Part shown: piece after piece, positions 48,842 to 57,312 of the stretch
How positions within the stretch are numbered: position 1 is the first letter of the stretch
Layout: the number at the start of each line of letters is the position of its first letter
Assembly: GCA_022562055.1 (NCBI GenBank)
Contig: JADFQA010000018.1
Coordinates: forward strand, 1 to 61,800
Length of the DNA: 61,800 bases
Reading direction: 5' to 3'
Source of the DNA: Acidobacteriota bacterium
GTDB lineage: Bacteria; Actinomycetota; Acidimicrobiia; Spongiisociales; UBA5794
Notes under the pieces: generated by a model
Told to the model about the DNA's origin: nothing
What the model saw: only the letters and a program-made list of their open reading frames with translations
Databases searched by the model: none
Position numbers and translations under genes: made by a program

Positions 48842-49609
48842 TTATGCGTCCTGCAACATATCGTCGGGGGTAATTGCACGGCCGTAGATCTGGCGAAAGA
48901 TCGCGTCGTCTACGTCGTGGATGTTGCCGTCGTACACGAGCTTGCCGTCGCGGAGACCTATCAAACGCTGCCCATACTGGCGGGCAAGATCGAGGAAGTG
49001 CAGGTTTATCAGGGTCGTGATGTTGAGGTCCTGATTGATCTTCTTGAGATCGCGCATAACGATATGCGACGTCACCGGGTCAAGCGATGCCACTGGCTCG
49101 TCGGCGAGGATGACCTTCGGCTCCTGCGCAAGGGCACGGGCAATGCCAACCCTCTGCTGCTGACCACCCGAAAGGTTGGTGGCCCGCACATAGGCCTTTT
49201 CCACGATGCCGACACGCTCAAGAGCTTGCAGCGCAAGCTCCTTCTCTTCAGAAGGCCACATGCCAAGCATCGATCGCCACTTGGACACGTAGGCAAGCCG
49301 GCCCATCAGGACATTGTTCATCACCGTAGACCGCTTCACCAGGTTGAACGTTTGGAAGATCATCCCGATCTCGGACCGCAATATCCGTAACTCCGCCGCA
49401 CTTGCTCCAACGACTTCCTGACCGTTGACGCTGACCGATCCTTCAACAACCGGAACGAATCCGTTGATGGCGCGTAGCAGGGTCGATTTCCCAGCACCAG
49501 AAAGCCCGACGATAACAACGAACTCGCCGTCTGCAATGGTCAGCGAGATGTTTTCCAGCGCCTTGAAGCCGTTCGGATAGACCACTGATGCATTCTTGAA
49601 CTCGATCAT
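48842..49609 (-). CDS. phnC: Phosphonate/phosphate-type ABC importer ATPase
   Basis: The 255-residue protein has Walker A GLSGAGKSTLLRAI, the Q-loop FQTFNLVKRSTVMNNVLMGR typical of PhnC, signature LSGGQQQRVGIARAL and Walker B VILADEPVASLD. It energises the two PhnE-like permeases downstream. Confidence 0.93.
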   Translation of the reverse strand: MIEFKNASVVYPNGFKALENISLTIADGEFVVIVGLSGAGKSTLLRAINGFVPVVEGSVSVNGQEVVGASAAELRILRSEIGMIFQTFNLVKRSTVMNNVLMGRLAYVSKWRSMLGMWPSEEKELALQALERVGIVEKAYVRATNLSGGQQQRVGIARALAQEPKVILADEPVASLDPVTSHIVMRDLKKINQDLNITTLINLHFLDLARQYGQRLIGLRDGKLVYDGNIHDVDDAIFRQIYGRAITPDDMLQDA

Positions 49610-49742
49610 GTCCCTACAAACCCTTCATCCACGGTGCCCCGATTCTAGGGACACGATCTCCGTCGCGCCTCGTAGTGTGAGCAGCCCTACAGATCTGCTT
49701 TGCATCGATTGCAGAGTTCGCCCTGGGACGCCGTCAGACACT

Positions 49743-49777
49743 GAAATGGGTCGCCACGGTACGTGGCGACCCATTTC
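49743..49777 (-). terminator. Perfect hairpin between binding-protein and ATPase genes
   Basis: A perfect 15-bp stem (GAAATGGGTCGCCAC at 49743-49757 with its complement at 49763-49777) closes a 5-base loop. It lies 23 bp after the PhnD-like stop. It would end most transcripts there or protect the binding-protein mRNA. Confidence 0.8.
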
Positions 49778-49800
49778 GTCTCATGTTCGCCTCAGCGAAT

Positions 49801-50877
49801 CTACGACTCGGAAATGCCCAGCTTCCGGACGGCCTCGCGGACCACGTCGAAGTCGGACTCGATTGCCTCGCGGATGTCGGTCCACCCGTAGATCTCGTCG
49901 AGAACGGCTTCGCCCTCTTCGGTCGCTAGGTAGGCGGAAATCGCCTTAAACATATCTTCAAGCAGAAGCGGCGGTAGATCGCCGTTCGCAGCCACAACAT
50001 CGTTCGGTATGTCAGCGGTGATGTTGAAGACAATCACCTTCGAGCCGATATCGGGGTTCTCATTGCGGAGCGAACGACGAGCATCGTCGAATGAAAGGCC
50101 GATGTCGAAGCTGCCGTCATAGACAGCAGCAACGGCCGAATCATGCGAACCGAGGTATTCGTAGGTGATATCATTCTCAATATCGATGCCGAGGTTCAAC
50201 AACTGGAGCTGCGGGTACACAGTGCCTGACGTGGACGTGGCGCTCGTGAACGCAATCTTTTTCCCAATGACCTTGTCAAGGCTCGCGTTGCAGACAAGTC
50301 CCTGGTCGACAACGGTGCCGTCTTCAAGAGTCTCTGGGCCGAGAACGCCGTCGGTGTACTGCCAGCCCACTTGGAGCGCCTTCACCTCCGTGACATCCAA
50401 AATAGTGGCTACACCGTTGACATTCTCAAAACCACCAATGACGGGCTCCGAATCGCAGATGCTCGCATCTGCCGTGAACCACTGGCCGTGGTAGAGGTCA
50501 GACCCGAACCGTACCGATTGTGCAAGCACAATGATCGATGGGTACTGGTCCTTGGCCTGCACGTAGCCCAATGGTCCGAATGCACCAAAGTCGGCTCCAC
50601 CGGTTCCCATGGCAACAACGAGACCGTTGTAGTCAGCAGTCACAATACCCTCAACCTCGATACCGAGAGTCTCGGACAAATACTCCATGAACGGTGTGAT
50701 GGCGTCGTTGAGCGTTTCTGCCCGCTCAGATGGGATGAAGCCGAAGATGACCTTGTCAGGCCAGTCAGCCATCGGGTCCTCCATTGCGGCTTCGGTTGTG
50801 GTCGGGTTGGCATCGCCACCACAGGCGGCAACCGCTAACGCAAACACGGCAAGCAACGTAAATAGCTTTGCTTTCAT
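49801..50877 (-). CDS. phnD: Phosphonate/phosphite-type substrate-binding lipoprotein
   Basis: The protein of about 358 residues has a lipoprotein signal ending AVAACGG. PhnD-type motifs follow: VIFGFIPSERAETLNDAITPFMEYLSE, the ligand loop MGTGGADFGAFGPLGY and SATSTSGTVYPQL. The ligand may be phosphonate, phosphite or phosphate; this cannot be decided. No C-P lyase or phosphite dehydrogenase gene is present. ATG 50877 gives the signal peptide directly; the open frame extends to 50976. Confidence 0.9.
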   Translation of the reverse strand: MKAKLFTLLAVFALAVAACGGDANPTTTEAAMEDPMADWPDKVIFGFIPSERAETLNDAITPFMEYLSETLGIEVEGIVTADYNGLVVAMGTGGADFGAFGPLGYVQAKDQYPSIIVLAQSVRFGSDLYHGQWFTADASICDSEPVIGGFENVNGVATILDVTEVKALQVGWQYTDGVLGPETLEDGTVVDQGLVCNASLDKVIGKKIAFTSATSTSGTVYPQLQLLNLGIDIENDITYEYLGSHDSAVAAVYDGSFDIGLSFDDARRSLRNENPDIGSKVIVFNITADIPNDVVAANGDLPPLLLEDMFKAISAYLATEEGEAVLDEIYGWTDIREAIESDFDVVREAVRKLGISES

Positions 50878-51063
50878 TATTTTGACGATCCTCCGTCTAG
50901 TTTTGGAGCCATAGAGGGAACTCCAGAAGCCCACTCCGGTCCGCAAGGCTAGGCGATTCGGCGTGTTTTCACACATTAAAAGGGCACTTTCGTCGCCAGA
51001 ATCGAGGAATGTTTTCGCGATTGATGGGCGTGGATCACGGCGAATCCCGGGCTTCAGGAGACC

Positions 51064-51615
51064 TCAGCCCTGATTGAGTTGTTCGATAACCGCGACGAAG
51101 GCCGGCCAGTCGTCGATGTCTCGCGTACCGGCGACCGGCTTGTTCCATGGGCGAACGAACCTGCACATCACACGATCGGGACGCATACGATGAATCGTCT
51201 CAACCTGACCGGGTGAGTCATCTAGGTACACATCACAGTCCACGCGCCATTTCTCGATTGTGATGTGTATTTCTCGTGTTGGGATCTTGTTGTCCGATAA
51301 CCACGCAAGTGTGTCGTGGACTGCCCAGTCTGGCTTTGTAGTGATGATTACGATGTCGTGGTCGACGGCGAGTCCGGCCAGCGACTCGAGCGCACCGGGC
51401 AAGGTATCGAGATGGCGAAAGATGGACGGACGATCGCCTTGTTCGGCCCAATGCCAGAACTCGCCCATGTGCTCGAAATGGGAGATGTCAATAGGCCCGT
51501 CCCAAGTCCGCACCATGTCCTTGCTGAGATCAGTTCCGAATTGCTCGTTGTACAGACGGATCCAGCCGCCATTGAAGTCAGCAACGACGCCGTCAAGATC
51601 GATACCTAGTCGCAT
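51064..51615 (-). CDS. HAD-family 5'(3')-deoxyribonucleotidase-like protein
   Basis: The 183-residue protein opens MRLGIDLDGVVADF with the two catalytic Asp residues of the HAD fold. IVIITTKP and DVYLDDSPGQVETI are the later motifs. The pattern fits the NT5C nucleotidase group that removes 5'-phosphates from (deoxy)nucleotides. A nucleotide-pool role would match the nearby dGTPase. Confidence 0.85.
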   Translation of the reverse strand: MRLGIDLDGVVADFNGGWIRLYNEQFGTDLSKDMVRTWDGPIDISHFEHMGEFWHWAEQGDRPSIFRHLDTLPGALESLAGLAVDHDIVIITTKPDWAVHDTLAWLSDNKIPTREIHITIEKWRVDCDVYLDDSPGQVETIHRMRPDRVMCRFVRPWNKPVAGTRDIDDWPAFVAVIEQLNQG

Positions 51616-51673
51616 CGGGCGACTCTAGTGGTACGAAATCGAAACACACGGCCACCGGCGCCAAGGATCGCGG

Positions 51674-52633
51674 TTACCGCTCGTTCTCCAGCGGCCAGCC
51701 GTTTATCTCGCAGGCGCCGACGCCTTTTGTCTGCTGAGCCATGACAGGAGCCGGCCTTCCGGCAACCGAACACAGTCGGTGACCGTGGCCAAGCTGATGG
51801 CCTACCTCGTGGTTGAGTAGGTAGGCACGATACGTTGCCATGTCTGCCCCGAACGCCTCGGCGCCGCTCTCCCACCGCATGAAGTTGATCACGACACGGT
51901 TGCCGCTGCGGCACGAGTAGATGCCGCCGGTCCGCAGCGGGGAACACAGTCTGTCGGTCAGGCCCGGAGAAGCGAGCACCAGTCGGAAGTCGTAGTCCGA
52001 CCCTGAGGTCTGCTGAAGAGACACCTCGCCGCCGCCGACCCAACTGCGGGTGTCGCCAAGCACCAATCCGACGTATGTCGAGAAACAGTCCGCTTCGACG
52101 GGCAGCCCGTCTTCGATCTCAATTCGGTATTTGTAGGTCCGGCCTTCGGTCCCTAACTCTGGTCCGTCCTGATCGCTAACCGACGTCGTACGCTGTGGTG
52201 TCGACTCGCCATCGGTAAGACACCCGGCGGCGAGTAATGCGATGCCCTCGTCCTGCTCGATACCAAGTTCCCCGAGCAAGAACACGGTGAGCGATGTCTG
52301 CGCTACCGGTGCCACAGCGCAATACAGCGGCGGAAAACCTGCGCAGTCCGATCCGAGACTCTCCGCACGCAGCAAGACGAGGTTGGCGTCTGTAAAGAAC
52401 CAAGCCAGGTCCTGCTCGGTCGGTGTCAACGTGCGAGCAAAGTCAGTGGACGTTGGGACGCCGGCTGCAAGGGCACCGTTGCGTTGAGTGAACGGGTTAG
52501 AAATGTCGGCAATCAGAGGAACCCCGGGCAGCTCTCCCAAGGCGGTCGTATCGTCAGCCAGCACCGACCCGGCACCGGCGATGGTGAGCACGACGACCAG
52601 CGCGGTCGCGGCTCTGCCCAATCGGCGCAGCAT
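51674..52633 (-). CDS. Secreted DUF3152 putative zinc protease
   Basis: The 319-residue protein has a signal peptide (cleavage after about residue 26, VLA-D). The last third contains HEVGHQLGHGHRLC, an HExxHxxGHxH-like metal site, followed by PAPVMAQQTKGVGACEINGWP. This is the DUF3152 pattern of actinobacterial secreted proteins related to metzincin-type peptidases. Several Cys probably form disulfides. Its substrate is unknown. An IdeR-like box lies 13 bp upstream of the ATG. Confidence 0.85.
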   Translation of the reverse strand: MLRRLGRAATALVVVLTIAGAGSVLADDTTALGELPGVPLIADISNPFTQRNGALAAGVPTSTDFARTLTPTEQDLAWFFTDANLVLLRAESLGSDCAGFPPLYCAVAPVAQTSLTVFLLGELGIEQDEGIALLAAGCLTDGESTPQRTTSVSDQDGPELGTEGRTYKYRIEIEDGLPVEADCFSTYVGLVLGDTRSWVGGGEVSLQQTSGSDYDFRLVLASPGLTDRLCSPLRTGGIYSCRSGNRVVINFMRWESGAEAFGADMATYRAYLLNHEVGHQLGHGHRLCSVAGRPAPVMAQQTKGVGACEINGWPLENER

Positions 52634-52645
52634 GTATGTTGTTCT

Positions 52646-52664
52646 TTCGGAAAGCCTTACCTTA
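52646..52664 (-). promoter_or_regulatory. IdeR/DtxR-like iron box
   Basis: The minus-strand 19-mer TAAGGTAAGGCTTTCCGAA matches the IdeR consensus TTAGGTTAGGCTAACCTAA at 14 positions, best in the left half and centre. It sits just upstream of the DUF3152 gene, where it could repress it when iron is plentiful. No IdeR gene is in the window. Confidence 0.4.
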
Positions 52665-52792
52665 CTCCGCCGCGAACAGTATTAGTGAGGTCGCGAAAAT
52701 CCGGGTATTTCCAAGACACACGGGTATTTTCGTGGTGCAAAGAATTGCGGGGATGGGCGGCACGGTTTGGCACTGCACTACCATCGGGACAT

Positions 52793-54649
52793 ATGGAACA
52801 CCAAGCGCTGTACCGCAAACACAGACCACAGAGATTCGATGAAGTGATCGGCCAGGACCACGTCACCCAGACGCTGGCGCGTGAGATCGTCGATAACAAG
52901 GTCGCCCACGCGTACCTGTTTGCAGGACCACGGGGCACGGGCAAAACCACCACGGCTCGCCTGCTCGCAAAGGCCCTGAACTGCACTGACCGGCAAGCAA
53001 ATGGGGAGCCCTGCAACGATTGCGATTCGTGTGACGGTGTCACCCGGGCGACGTCGATTGATGTGATCGAACTCGACGCCGCGTCTCACAACAAGGTCGA
53101 AGACATTCGCGAGATCCGCGTCAACGTCGGGACTGTGGCTGCAGCGGGGGGGGCGCACCGGATCTACATTCTTGATGAAGCGCACATGTTGTCGCGGGCC
53201 GCTGGCAACGCCCTCCTCAAGACACTTGAAGAACCACCGGCCCATGTCGTATTCATCCTTGCGACGACCGCGCCGTACAAGGTTCTGGATACGATTCGCA
53301 GCAGATGTCAACGCTTCGACTTCCATCCCGTCGGGGTCGACACCCTGGTTGACTACCTCGCCGATATTTCGCGCCGAGAGTCCTTTACTGCTGACAACCA
53401 GGCGCTGTCGCTAGTCGCAAGCCATGCGCGCGGATCGGTGCGCGACGCCCTAAGTCTCCTTGAACAGATTGCCGCGCTCGGCGCCGGCACGGTTGATACG
53501 GCCGGAGTGACGAAAGCGTTAGGTCTGCCGGACTCTGATGTGTACGCGACTCTTGCTAGAGCGATCGTGGAACAGGATGCCCCAGCGGCGCTCGGCCTGG
53601 TTGCGCATCTCGCATCCCAAGGCACCGACCTCCGTAGGTTCATCGCGGAGGCTGTCTCGTTTTTCCGCGGGGTGTTTCTTGCCCAATACGCACCGCATCT
53701 CGAGGAGGTGGCTGACGAGTCGAGCGATACCCTTGCCGAGTGGCGGAAGGTAGCTGAGACGATGCCGGTCGCTGACGTCCTCCGGTCGGTCGACCAACTT
53801 GCTGAGACGCTACTCAACCTACGTCAAGGGCGCGAAGAACGGCTAGTTGTCGAGTTGGCGGTGCTGCGTCTAACGCGTCCGGAGATTGCACCAGATATGG
53901 AAGCACTCGACATCCGTATGTCACGCCTTGAAGGCCGGGTTCGCGAACTCATCGAAAAGGCGGCGACCGCGGCACCGAAACTTGCCGAAGAACCTCCCCA
54001 ACGTAGCTCGCCACCAACAATCTCCGCGGTGGGTTCGGTCACAACAACCACCCAGCCCCAATCGCCGGCAAGCGTCCCGACAGCGACGAGTGTCCCAACC
54101 CTAGAAACCGACGATGCCGACGCACCAAAAGCAAATGTCGTCCCTGTGGCTGACGAAACACGGGCTCCAGAATCGCCACCGGTCGCAGAACTTACCCTGA
54201 GCCAATACGAGGCGATGTGGCCATCCCTCGTGGCGAGGATTAGGGATATCGTCGGGCCGCGACGACACGCCCTCCTCAAGGAGGCTGTCCCGGCGAAGGT
54301 CAACGGCGGTGAACTAGTACTCGCTGTACCCGAGCACCTCGCGTTTCATCTTGAGCAACTTTCACACGACGATGAGTTGATACAAGCGCTTGGCCGGCTT
54401 GCGTCGGGGGATGCCGGGGGAACAGTCACGATACGATTCGAAGGTGGAACGCCAGGTACGACGGGTGCGGACGTTGCCGAGTCCCAACCTAGCGGATCGG
54501 GACGCCCCCACCTCCAGGCGGTTAAGGAGCCAGACCCCGTTCCGGAACGAGCACCCGACCGTGACGACTTGTTCGACGCAGGAGAGGCCGGCACCGACCC
54601 GACTGCGCTAGTTCAGGACATCCTCGGTGGCGAAATCGTGGATGAGTAG
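52793..54649 (+). CDS. dnaX: DNA polymerase III gamma/tau subunit
   Basis: The 618-residue clamp-loader ATPase starts MEHQALYRKHRPQRFDEVIGQ. Walker A is GPRGTGKTT (about 45-53). The zinc site uses Cys of NCTDRQANGEPCNDCDSC, followed by DEAHML (Walker B) and the SRC arginine-finger motif RSRCQRFDF. Domains II-III follow to about 370. A Pro/Thr/Ala-rich linker and a C-terminal tau-like segment end it. ATG 52793 matches the family; the frame is open further upstream without support. Confidence 0.95.
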   Translation: MEHQALYRKHRPQRFDEVIGQDHVTQTLAREIVDNKVAHAYLFAGPRGTGKTTTARLLAKALNCTDRQANGEPCNDCDSCDGVTRATSIDVIELDAASHNKVEDIREIRVNVGTVAAAGGAHRIYILDEAHMLSRAAGNALLKTLEEPPAHVVFILATTAPYKVLDTIRSRCQRFDFHPVGVDTLVDYLADISRRESFTADNQALSLVASHARGSVRDALSLLEQIAALGAGTVDTAGVTKALGLPDSDVYATLARAIVEQDAPAALGLVAHLASQGTDLRRFIAEAVSFFRGVFLAQYAPHLEEVADESSDTLAEWRKVAETMPVADVLRSVDQLAETLLNLRQGREERLVVELAVLRLTRPEIAPDMEALDIRMSRLEGRVRELIEKAATAAPKLAEEPPQRSSPPTISAVGSVTTTTQPQSPASVPTATSVPTLETDDADAPKANVVPVADETRAPESPPVAELTLSQYEAMWPSLVARIRDIVGPRRHALLKEAVPAKVNGGELVLAVPEHLAFHLEQLSHDDELIQALGRLASGDAGGTVTIRFEGGTPGTTGADVAESQPSGSGRPHLQAVKEPDPVPERAPDRDDLFDAGEAGTDPTALVQDILGGEIVDE

Positions 54650-54653
54650 CGTT

Positions 54654-55064
54654 CTAGGACAACACCGAACCGACGACCGCGAAGATCACCACGACGGTCG
54701 ATATCCACACCAAAAGCGCCGTTGCGAATCGAAGCCACCACACAGCCCACGTTGACGCTCTTGCTGCTAAGCGCCCCCCCAGCCACCACCACAGCGGCAA
54801 CGAAGTGACAAGACCGACCACGACGACGGTAAGCCTGCTCGCCTCGATGAAATCAATCGCAAAGACCCACGCGGTTGGCACGACCAGCAGAAAAACGAGT
54901 GCCCCCAGGTGGTTTATCGAGGTGTCGCCTACCGGTCCTGAACTATTAAAACCACGACCAAGGGCCAACGAAACGACAAGAAGCGGAACGATGAGGGCCT
55001 GGGCGCCTCCCCAAAATGCATCGACACCGACTCTTTGATCTCTGAAGCTGTTGGAATGCCGCAC
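54654..55064 (-). CDS. Small integral membrane protein of unknown function
   Basis: The product of up to 136 residues has four hydrophobic segments (about 22-38, 52-70, 78-96 and 112-132) and short charged loops. I know no family. The start is uncertain, since GTG 55064 lacks a clear ribosome binding site. It converges on dnaX, with only 4 bp between the stops. Confidence 0.6.
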   Translation of the reverse strand: MRHSNSFRDQRVGVDAFWGGAQALIVPLLVVSLALGRGFNSSGPVGDTSINHLGALVFLLVVPTAWVFAIDFIEASRLTVVVVGLVTSLPLWWWLGGRLAARASTWAVWWLRFATALLVWISTVVVIFAVVGSVLS

Positions 55065-55119
55065 AGGGCAAGAGTACCCTGCCGCGACGAACAGCGAGAG
55101 CTAAGAGAGGGATCGGACT

Positions 55120-55338
55120 ATGTCGGCGTTTATTGAGTCAGGGGCTATCAAGGTCATCGAAATTATTGGCGTTTCAGGAGTCAGTTTTGACGACGCGGTG
55201 ATTCAGGCCGTCGACAAAGCTTCAGAGTCAATTAGCGGTATCACCGGTATCGAGGTCCAGAAATTTAACGCCAAGGTCTCAGACGGCAAGATCGTCCAGT
55301 ACCGCGCAAGCCTAAAACTCGCTTTCACTGTTCACTAA
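55120..55338 (+). CDS. Dodecin flavin-binding protein
   Basis: The 72-residue protein has the dodecin pattern: VIEIIGVSGVSFDDAVIQAVDKASESI (beta strand and helix), GIEVQKFNAKVSDGKIVQYRASLKLAFTV. Dodecins form dodecameric spheres that store or buffer flavin; others bind CoA as well. The flavin-stacking Trp is replaced by Phe (KFNA). GAGAGGGA precedes the start. Confidence 0.9.
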   Translation: MSAFIESGAIKVIEIIGVSGVSFDDAVIQAVDKASESISGITGIEVQKFNAKVSDGKIVQYRASLKLAFTVH

Positions 55339-55407
55339 CCGGCACTGAATCCGGCCACGACAACCCGGCCACTTGGCTGCGGGGCGGTCCAAGGATGCCC
55401 CGCCGGA

Positions 55408-56418
55408 TCAGCCCTTGGCGGAAACGCTGTAGGAACCATCCTCTTCGTCGAATGACAGCTCCACTATGCCCTTGGCGGTTGCAGCCTTTACGAATTGGAG
55501 GAAACCGGTGTAGCCGAAGCGTTTCTCTGTGAACGATGGGTCATTTTTGCGCATCCTATCTTTGAGACCCGAGAGTGAAACAGCGCCGCTCTTTTGGTCA
55601 GAGGCGATTGATCGAAGCATCTCGAACGCCTTCGCCTCTCCCTTACCTTCGGCGGGAAACGACACGACTGGATCGCCCTGACGGTCAGAGGTGTTGAGCT
55701 GAACCACGCCTCTTTCGTCAAGATTGCGCATCAGCTCACCGAACGATCTAAACCCGTAATCGTTTTCGGCGAACGTCGAGTCCTTCCTGAGCAACGCCCT
55801 CTTGAGCTGAGACGACCGCACGTCGTGGTCGCCCGACCGTAAAAGTCCCGAAAGTGTTCGCGAGAGCAGCCCGTCGAGACCTGCGAGATCCTTGACCTGT
55901 GGCTTCGGCTCGTCACGGCCGCGTCTGATGACTCGAGCTTGGGGTATGTCGACACCCGGGAGGTTCTCGTAGAAGAGAAACTCGTCACACGCAGGTGGAA
56001 GAAGCGCTGACGTCGAAGCCTTCAAGCCGACACCAATCACTTGCTTGTTGAGCTCGCGAAGCTTGTGGACCAGCGGAGAGAAATCGGAATCGCCGGTGCA
56101 GATGACAAACGTCGTGACGTACTCGCGTTCGAACGCGAGTTCAACTGCATCGACAGCCATCTTGATATCTGCCGCGTTTTTTCGGACCGCACCGCGACGT
56201 TGCGGGATCTCAATGAGTTCGACGTGGTTGTCCGTGAGCATCTGCCGGTCGGCTTGAAAATGCGACCAGTCGGCGTAGGCCCGCCGAACAACAACCCTGC
56301 CACGTTCTGCGAGCGCGTCGGCGATCGGACCGAAGTCAAAGACAATGCCAAGATCCTCCCGAGCCCCAATCGCAAGGTTTTCGTAGTCAATAAACAGGCC
56401 AATGCGAACGTCATCCAT
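55408..56418 (-). CDS. NYN-domain nuclease-like protein with two LOTUS/OST-HTH domains
   Basis: The product has 336 residues. Residues 1-165 form a NYN (PIN-like) domain: IGLFIDYENLAIG, KNAADIKMAVDAVE, ICTGDSDFSPLVHKL with the acidic metal-binding residues. Two OST-HTH/LOTUS domains follow (about 180-250 and 262-335, each ending in a FGYxxFxxL/FRSF pattern). Such proteins are thought to cut or manage RNA, with LOTUS domains binding G-rich or structured RNA. The bacterial targets are not known. Confidence 0.9.
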   Translation of the reverse strand: MDDVRIGLFIDYENLAIGAREDLGIVFDFGPIADALAERGRVVVRRAYADWSHFQADRQMLTDNHVELIEIPQRRGAVRKNAADIKMAVDAVELAFEREYVTTFVICTGDSDFSPLVHKLRELNKQVIGVGLKASTSALLPPACDEFLFYENLPGVDIPQARVIRRGRDEPKPQVKDLAGLDGLLSRTLSGLLRSGDHDVRSSQLKRALLRKDSTFAENDYGFRSFGELMRNLDERGVVQLNTSDRQGDPVVSFPAEGKGEAKAFEMLRSIASDQKSGAVSLSGLKDRMRKNDPSFTEKRFGYTGFLQFVKAATAKGIVELSFDEEDGSYSVSAKG

Positions 56419-56517
56419 ACCCCAAGCGTATCAGGATGCAGCACCGGCCTCCTCTACCAACGCACGACCACGACCGACCGTACCGATTCACGATCGAGCT
56501 CGGGACGCCAACGGCCG

Positions 56518-56567
56518 GTTCTGGCGTCCCCGGTCCGCTGTTTTAGTGCTCGCGGGGACGCCAGAAC
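56518..56567. terminator. 15-bp perfect inverted repeat
   Basis: GTTCTGGCGTCCCCG (56518-56532) and its exact complement (56553-56567) enclose 20 bases. It spans the stop of the possible minus-strand ORF, and could act as its terminator. Confidence 0.55.
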
Positions 56568-56845
56568 GAAGAGTTGGCTAAACGGCCGAGTGTGAGTGTC
56601 TCGCCGTTGCCTTGTCCGCCTCCCGCCACAACCATCGGAAGTATCGAATCGCTCGCCTGTAGCGGCCCTGTTCCCAGTAGTACACACCCTGGTCGAGCCG
56701 TGGCACCAGAGACGACTCGTCTTCCCACAAGTATGGAGACAGCAACGAGTACCGACGAGATGAGCATGAAAGACACAGCAAGGCGTAGCTTTCGCCACGC
56801 TTTTGAATAAAGCACCACCGGGACCCCATTTCTTTTATCCCACAC
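56543..56845 (-). CDS. Possible small membrane protein
   Basis: A frame of about 100 codons starts at GTG 56845 with GGAG six bases upstream. It has one predicted membrane segment (about 25-47, AVSFMLISSVLVAVSILV) followed by a Gly-rich outer part. Codon bias is weak and no family is known, so it could be spurious. The strong hairpin at its end gives modest support. Confidence 0.35.
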   Translation of the reverse strand: MWDKRNGVPVVLYSKAWRKLRLAVSFMLISSVLVAVSILVGRRVVSGATARPGCVLLGTGPLQASDSILPMVVAGGGQGNGETLTLGRLANSSFWRPREH

Positions 56846-56980
56846 GCACACTCCGCTGTGCGTGGTCTGTACCTGTGGCTCACAGCTATCGGAGCGTCCT
56901 CAGAGGCCGGTGCCTAGATCTGTCCAAACACCGATCAGGAACCACAGAGATCCGCTGACGAGAGAACAACACTCACCGAA

Positions 56981-57280
56981 ATGCTCAACTACCAACGCAC
57001 GGTACTGCTGCGCAAGTTGTCCGGTATCACTAAGCAGTAGGCCCTCACACGACTCGAGCCATCTGACCTGACCCTCGCCGGTTTGATGCGGCACCTCGAT
57101 TTAGTCGATATCTACTGGTTCAGCGTTGTGTTGCAGGGCAAGCCGATGCCTCCAAAGTGGGCAGACGCCGACTGGGATGCCGACCCTGACTGGGAGATGG
57201 CGTCTGCAGTCGACTTCACTCTTGACGAGATCACCACCGACCTGATACGCGAGTCGATCGACGGATCCGCCGGTGACTGA
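56981..57280 (+). pseudogene. DUF664/DinB-superfamily pseudogene with internal stop
   Basis: Reading from ATG 56981 gives MLNYQRTVLLRKLSGI, then a TAG at 57038-57040, then LAGLMRHLDLVDIYWFSVVLQG and WADADWDADPDW. This is the DUF664 family (mycothiol-dependent DinB-like proteins; usual length about 170). The end after the acidic region is shortened as well. The N-terminus before 56981 is also lost. It is non-functional. Confidence 0.75.
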
Positions 57281-57312
57281 GGCAGGAAAATTCATCAATC
57301 CGAGGCGTCGAG

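Noticed and set aside
56131-56142. GAACGCGAGTTC as an SOS box
   Set aside because: It lies well inside the NYN-LOTUS coding sequence, far from any start, so it is most likely chance.
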